From the NCBI RefSeq assembly GCF_032854445.1, contig NC_088302.1, positions 12,583,338-12,647,337 on the forward strand: DNA of 64,000 nucleotides, read 5' to 3'. The translations under genes were made by a program, and so were the position numbers. Shown one piece after another: positions 57,701-64,000 of this stretch. Positions within the stretch are counted from its first letter, which is position 1, and every line of letters begins with the position of its first letter. Source of the stretch: Liolophura sinensis. Taxonomy: Eukaryota > Mollusca > Polyplacophora > Chitonida > Chitonidae. Below the pieces are notes generated by a model that ran no database searches, was not told the DNA's origin, and saw only the letters and a list, made by a program, of their open reading frames with translations.

Positions 57701-58199
57701 TTACCTATGGGTATAAAGAGTTATTCTCACTTTCGGTGTCGAGATTACAGTTGGAAAAAATTCTTTTTTCCTAAACTCTGATAGCATGGGCCAGAAAGCT
57801 CACCTTTAACTCTTTTCTCAAAATCTAAAACAATAATTGAAAGTAAGTATATTTATGCATTGTTTTTGCAGGCCTGTTTAGTGATGTCTACTTAGATTTA
57901 GAGATCTTTGACTCTATGGGAAATCTCTACAGGAAGAAAACAAGTACAACAGAAAACATGACAGAGTACCCAACTGCCAAACCAGCGGAAATGAGATGAA
58001 GGCACTGTTTCAACAAATGAGTGGTTAACTGCTTTTTGTCACGAAAACTGCGCCGTCCATGGCCGGGACAAAACCAACAGCTTGTTTCCCCAATTGACTG
58101 AAAGACTAAACGAAATTCAGATCGAAAACTGATGGAGTTGCCAACATCACAAGTACAGGTAAATACTGAATATGATACTAGTTACTACTGTACCTTTAG

Positions 58200-61100
58200 A
58201 GACTGAGGGTTTGTTCCCGCACACTATCACATATTATTTTGGATAACAGTCTTAATGCTCCCCGACAAGGAATTTCCTGACCATTTCATCGTTTGATAAT
58301 TAGTATATTACGAAATACCTGGCGCAGATATTTGAGTAGCTCGCTTTTTGTAGCTCACGGAATAAAACTGATGAAACAGAGGGATCTGGCGTGTCTATAC
58401 GCCACTGGCTACATGTAATGCTGTAGAATCTGCCGGTGAATGCAAGTAAAGAGTATACGAACCAACCCTCCCAAAAACAACACTTTCTGTACATACCTGG
58501 GAACGAGATATTATTACGATACATATTTTAGGCAAAAAGATATTTAACTCTCAACCGGGAACGCTTTTCAGTAGCGTTGTCAATTCTATACGTCAACAGG
58601 ATTTCAAACACAACCTCACGTCTCTGGAGGAACAACGGTTTGGCGCGCGATATGAACAATGGAGTAGTGGTTACAAGCGCTGAATTTCAAGCAGAGAAAC
58701 CATCACTTCGAAACAGCTGATTTTCTACATGCATATGTACCAAGAATTCTATTAAAACAGGGAGACTCGAATTATGATTTTCTACTCTAAAATGATGTAA
58801 ATAGCATAAGTTTTGTTACGCTTTAACAACCGAAATTTACTGCACCATTAACGTCTAGAGACGGACTTTTTCTTTCAGCAACTTCAAACTTGGTCAAACT
58901 TTGAAATTTAGTACTCCAATAAGGGTATTAAAGTGCCACTGAATTTTTTTACGGGAACAAATGATTTCTTTCCAGGCATGGTTGCACAGCTGTCATCGGG
59001 AGCATCCAGGATTGACCTAAACAGAATGAATGATTAGAGAAGGAAATGAATCCGTGCAACTATCATCGACAAATCAATGAATCTGTAAGATAATGAAGCA
59101 ATGTATTATTGGTCCAATTATGCCAATAATGGCTGTGGGAATCAACGTGGTGAGCAATGGCCGTTTGTGAAAGCTTAATTAGAAATATTCAGCATTACCG
59201 AAGAAAAAATGTGAAACGAAAAACACATTGACGGGATTTGCTCGTTACGCTCGCTGATTTACAGCTTAAGGATCTTGATGAGGAAAAACTGCATAAAGGC
59301 ATTCATCCTAGAACTTACATAGCCACTTAGTCTCGGTCAAAAAGGCGCACAGAAGCATATCACCTGGACTTTCATCCAAGGCGTAGGTTAACACTTTGAA
59401 AATCTGCTGACAAAGTATGGTTTCCTTTTTGTGTCTATCATTTTTTATCTTGGACAACGGGACACCCTATGGATTGATTCAATCCCAGACTTGACAAGTA
59501 CATTTTCTTCATTCATCTAGCTGCCTCCACTGTTTCATGGATCTTGGTGATAACAAACAGCGATAACTTGCCCTTCATCAATATAAACGTAAGACTAAGG
59601 CTGAAATGGTTTTGTGAGATATAACATAGAATCCGTGGGTCCCTTGCGAGAGAGTTTATCTGTTTCTGGCGCTAGCCAGATGGTTCACTCCGTGCACCTG
59701 AATTCTAATGTAACTTATCTTCCTGGCACTGGCCAGGTGGTTCACTTCGTGCACCTGAATTTTTTTTTTTTGTAAAATATAATATTTTGCCAATATTTAT
59801 CGACAGCTCTCCATTTTCAGGAATTTATGACTTTGCCATGTTGAACAGATTTAGCAGCAAGTGGAACGTTCAGATTTGTTGTGGGATACAGAATCCAAAA
59901 ATGGTCGACCATATGTTTCTACGGTAAAATGGAGTAAATCACTCAAGCTTTGATAAGTTTTGGAAATTTAAATTTACTACATAATCAACGACAAAAGCAA
60001 CGGATTTTTCCCCCGACTACTTCAAGCTTTGTTATGCTTTGTCAAATGAAATTTACTCCACCATTAACCACAAGAACACCGTGAAGTATAGGTGGAGAAA
60101 GCCGATTTAGTGGCAACAGAATCAGGTGATGACTTCGTTTGTGTGTGTTTACCTTCTGGATGCTTGCCGTGCGGTAACCAGAATGTAACACGAGCTTACA
60201 ACTGACACAACTTACAATTGACACCCTCTTACACGAAGAGGTCCGAAATTACAATCGGGTTGACATTATTGTGAATATTTATAATTGCTCCAAATGTACA
60301 AATATTTGCCTTAGGTGGACTGTTAGTCAGTAATTTCGACAATTCAGTTATCTCAAAACATGTCACGATGATTTTTACAGGTTGTTGTTATTTGCTGAAT
60401 CATTATGATATAAAACTCATCTCAAAATGAACTCAAGAAAAGTTACTGACTGTGTACATTTTCCATTTATACAGACGACCATTATGTACAAGTTTTTCCT
60501 ACGATCGCGATCGTAACTCCGAAGAGTTACAATCATCTCACAATCCCCTTGTGCAAGGGGCATAACTTTCTTTTAATTACAATTAATTGTTAGGTCAGTT
60601 GTAGGGTGTGAAGTGGATTGCAGCTAGAAACTCTGTCTGCAAGTGGGCCCAGGCCTGCTTGCATCTGTATCAGCCTGTACAGCACTTCTATATGCTTAAC
60701 AGCATAAAATGGCAATTTTACATGACGCATACATCACAGCAAGATCGGTAAATCGCTCAAGAATATGAGAGTTACTTTCCTGAGAAATTAGAGTTTAACC
60801 GAACGATGAAAAATCGCACTTCATTATGCTGTGGCTAGGAAACATGACACCTTTTCCTTGAATTTGACATTTGACAAGGTAAAAACCAAGAAATAACCTC
60901 CAATAAGGCCTTAGATATATGTAATCTTTGGGTGACTCAGTGAGTAAGGGGTGCGAGTTTTCGTGACGACACACCTGAGATGCGGGCTTATAAAGGCCTT
61001 GAATATGGAATGTGTATACTTACCTGCTGAGAGAGTTCAAGAGGTTGTATTTCACCGGTTGTGTGTTACCAATTTATAGGTGGGTTTATTCCACCGAGTT

Positions 61101-61640
61101 GTCTCTCGAAAATTTGTTGCTAGGTACACTGTTTTAACAGGTGGGTTCGTTTACAGACTTAAGAAAATCATGTGCTTTTGAGGCAGACAGGATTGGCTGA
61201 TGTTATCAGGCTGAACCAGTGCGTATTTTGCTTTAAAATTTGTAGAAGAAAATTAGGACCTAATAAGGAAATTAAACAATAAACAAAAGAGCGAAACAGT
61301 TTATTATTTTCAACAACAGGCGCGCAAGTCTAACATAAAACCATCTACTTACACATGTTGTTAAATTCGCGTTTGATCCTTCCTCAGTGATTACTCACTG
61401 GAACATATTGTTTTCCATATGTAAGACATCAAAAAGATACACACATATATGTATAAGCTGTCATCTACACATTCACATTAAAAGGGTCCTGAAGAACAAA
61501 ATTCAAAATATTACATGAATTACTTTTATTAGCAGAAACACTTACGACCTTAGACAAACGATGTTCACACAAAATGACTATACAGTTCTGTATATGACGT
61601 CACAGAAAATATCTCATCTACTTTACAGCTGCAGTGACAC
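58200..61640 (+). repeat. Module Y copy 2, second part
   Basis: Pairs with 42.8-45.4 kb as listed there. 58545-58730 is the best part. It contains a 57-bp direct repeat (59665-59761), T and A runs, and a 14-bp palindrome ACGATCGCGATCGT at 60501-60514. No gene seen. Confidence 0.7.
59665..59761 (+). repeat. Direct repeat with internal palindromes
   Basis: Two 40-bp copies, 57 bp apart: TCTGGCGCTAGCCAGATGGT and CCTGGCACTGGCCAGGTGGT, each followed by TCAC-T-CGTGCACCTGAATT. Each holds a CTGGC...GCCAG palindrome and a near-palindrome GGTTCAC...GTGCACC. The palindromes are kept although their middle bases differ. Confidence 0.85.
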
Positions 61641-64000
61641 AGGTCACTGATAAAAACATCACATAGTGGACAATATGAATTTATTTCGTTACCAGTTGAG
61701 TATAGTAAAACTCATTTCTCCAAATACAATGCGTCTTTGTGTACATTCCAGAAAATTATTGTTTAACAGCTGCGACGCAGTCCTGACAGATTCAACTGTT
61801 TGTCTTTTTGGCTGCTTTTAGTGTGACAATTTAACATTTGTAATGAATTTAGATGTGAGACAAAAACGAGGCTAGCAATAGCAGCCATTGGCAGAGCAGC
61901 TCTGTTTTCATGTATTCAGAAGTGCATAGTGCCAGATTCCTATAAACGCTGTAGTAATTCTCAATATCTGATATTCTTTGCCTGGCGTTGATTCCATATT
62001 GTAAATGGAATGATACAAGATCCCCAGATCACTCAAGCATGACATATGTATGTATTTCATGACATACAAGCCGAATATTGCAAACTCTAACCCGGCCCGC
62101 GGTAGAGCGGCAACATAACACATCATACATACTCACTACAATATATACAACACACTCACTACAAGACACTTTCGTACCGAAACTCAAGAAGTACCTTGTG
62201 AAGGATCTCTCGTTAGTGTTTTTGTTTCTCTAACGTCCCACTAGTAAGAAATATTTTTTTGCGATCTTAACGTTTAAACAGCTGATATATTGTGTACAGG
62301 TAAATGTAAGAGGAGAGGCACGGAGATGTAGGAAGGTGTACTCGTGTGTTTGCTATTTCGTTCCATTTTTTTCTGAAATCTCGTTAACTCGTGCTCATAT
62401 ATTTGGCAGGAAGATTTATCAAGGGGGAATGTCAAGTGTCGATATGTCTGTCTGAAAAATATTCGTTCAGACCAGTCTCCTGAAATACTCCCCTGCTGTT
62501 TCGGTTCTATACGGATACCCAGCACTAGCCAGGGGAAATGGAAAGAAGATCAAGCCGTCTTCGGGAGCAGAGTGTTCTTTTTGGACTGATCTGCATTTTT
62601 ATTATGCCCAGTCATCTCATAAATCTAGCCTTATCAGCTAACTAAGCGTTCCTTATGAACATCATTGACTTGACAGCAGTTATACGTTGCGTGTATCTCG
62701 GGTTAAGATGACATCACATCAGATAATCTCCTCACTTAAGCTGTGCGGAAACATCGCAGTGGTTTAATTTCGAGACCTACCGTATTGATATTAAAGCACC
62801 GTTTTGGTAAAGACGGTCCAATAGCCAGGCAATCAAGCCTCCAAGGAGTTACATGCGCTGACGCAGACAGGACGGTCGTATTGAAAATTTGATGCACTGA
62901 TAATCAGCGCAACTAGACGGAAAACGGCTACATGGAAAGTCATTAATTAATATACTCCCCTGAAAGGTAATGATCCAACTACCTTCAGCTGATAGACTGC
63001 CAACATCATTCTCCTTTTTCCAGCAAAAAGTTGAGCAGTGGCCTGAAGAAAAAAAGATGACGTATTTCTTACATGTATATTGTCATTTACACGAGTACAA
63101 AGATTCTCCACAAATAATAATGTATCTAAATTTTAATGTCTCATTTGTCCTGTGCTTAGTTTCAGAGGATCTCTATCCAGTAAACACCAGTATCTGGTGT
63201 CCCATTTACAGTTAAATCTGGTTCCCTACTCACATCTAACCTTTTAACCACCCTACCATGACTACGGGGGGTGGGGGTGGGGGCTGATGAGAACGGACAA
63301 CATGGCGTCAGTTTTGGAATCCCATTCCCCATGCAGCCACTAAGAGCCAACATGTCTCTGTGCTTTTCATTGGTTAAATCGGTTTCTACCTTCAAATTTT
63401 TGTCCCACATCCCCAAATTACAGCAATGGTTTTATTTCGACATACTTACCTTAGACATGTACAAAAAGCTAGGGTCGATTCCCCGCCTTGCCATACAGGG
63501 TCCTTTAGCTCCTGCTCTAAAAGGTCTTCGAAAACAAATGTTTTCACCCACGTCTAAATGTCTTCTCTAAACGTTCAAGCTGAAATTAATTTGTGTCCTA
63601 CAAGGACAATAAAAGTTAAGGAACGTGTTAAGTAATGAGGTTTATATATTTAATAAATTAGATTCATGGCCCAACTGAGTGTTCAGTGTTTAGAAGTAAG
63701 GAAAGGCTTATACGTGTACTGTAGCTTTATGACATGTACAGCATTTATGTGGATAAGGAATCTTTGTGTCTCAACCCATTAGAAACCATGTAGACCAAAT
63801 TACTTTGGTGGCTGTTGTTGTACAAACATTGTGTACTTGATTAAGCACTTACTCTTTAAAAGCAAATGTGTAAAAAAAATACACAGAAATTGTAACAAAG
63901 GACCTGGTATGGTAAAGACTGGCCTTCTGTTAAAACCTTTGACACTTTTCCTGCTGTGCGACATAAGATTCATGCGAGCATGCACTGTAGCGAGTCTATA
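61640..64000 (+). repeat. Module Y copy 3, cut by the window edge
   Basis: Matches copies 1 and 2: 61900-62010 with 53560-53660; 62495-62690 with 36475-36670 and 55370-55550; 62890-63060 with 36940-37110; 63295-63400 (CATGGCGTCAGTTTTGGAAT) with 55890-55990 and, inverted, 37575-37660. A G-rich run (GGGGGGTGGGGGTGGGGG) lies near 63267. No gene seen. Confidence 0.8.

Larger units (their letters stand above)
53400..58200 (+). repeat. Module Y copy 2, first part
   Basis: Matches copy 1 (34.2-38.5 kb) and copy 3 (61.6-64.0 kb). 53555-53650 (CATGGACATAGAGATGTGTA, CAGACGTCTATAGGCGCTGT) pairs with 61900-61985. 55360-55560 and 55740-55960 pair as listed for the other copies. A second copy of the 52900-53340 stretch lies at 53850-54260. 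A SINE tail is at 54658-54712. 56700-58200 holds nothing I recognise. Confidence 0.75.

Noticed and set aside
60501-60514. 14-bp palindrome ACGATCGCGATCGT as an operator
   Set aside because: No gene or second site nearby; a single short palindrome in 64 kb is weak evidence.

Overview
The window reads as non-genic, repeat-dominated DNA from an animal, most likely a mollusc. I lean towards a bivalve but cannot prove it. The evidence is AT-rich spacer without long open frames and several copies of a tRNA-derived SINE whose 3' end (GTGAAATATTCTTGAGTACG, then a stretch ending CACCAATCAAA plus AAAT repeats) is, from general knowledge, very common in mollusc genomes. There are also decayed Ty3/Gypsy retroelements of two kinds and a LINE fragment. 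I see no intact host gene, no rRNA gene, no genuine tRNA gene and no CRISPR. All recognisable protein homology belongs to broken transposable elements.

Layout. 1-2874: satellite of exactly 70 tandem 41-bp units, running off the left edge, with a higher-order duplication inside it. 3030-5500: inverted, diverged copy of 45690-48540. 5500-6650: SINE pieces. 6660-11030 (duplicon A) and 12290-23080 (duplicon B) are paralogous segments, locally about 90% alike by eye. A carries a full SINE (10469-10740, perfect 9-bp target-site duplication) missing from B. B carries a near full-length Ty3/Gypsy element (14006-20081) missing from A. 23590-24030 is a third, inverted piece of the same duplicon.

From about 25.8 kb to the right edge the DNA is a set of old, diverged segmental duplications. 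Module X is at 26.5-34.2 kb and 46.4-53.4 kb. Module Y is at 34.2-45.4 kb, 53.4-61.6 kb and 61.6-64.0 kb. Module Y copy 1 was enlarged by a LINE 5' fragment with an ORF1 remnant (about 34990-36290), a foldback element (38570-39079) and a second LTR retroelement (39240 to about 42600). In that element the integrase precedes the reverse transcriptase, the order of the Gmr1 lineage of Ty3/Gypsy.

The Gypsy element at 14006-20081 keeps both LTRs, a primer-binding-site candidate, gag, protease, RT/RNase H and integrase remnants. It also has an extra 3' ORF with C2H2-like fingers whose ATG sits directly behind a splice-acceptor-like sequence. It is dead: the protease catalytic Asp codon is a Tyr codon, the RT palm core is deleted, the integrase carries a 97-bp inverted duplication, and frameshifts and stops are frequent. 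The Gmr1-like element has also lost its RT palm core.

All identity statements are by-eye alignments. Boundaries of the duplicons are approximate.
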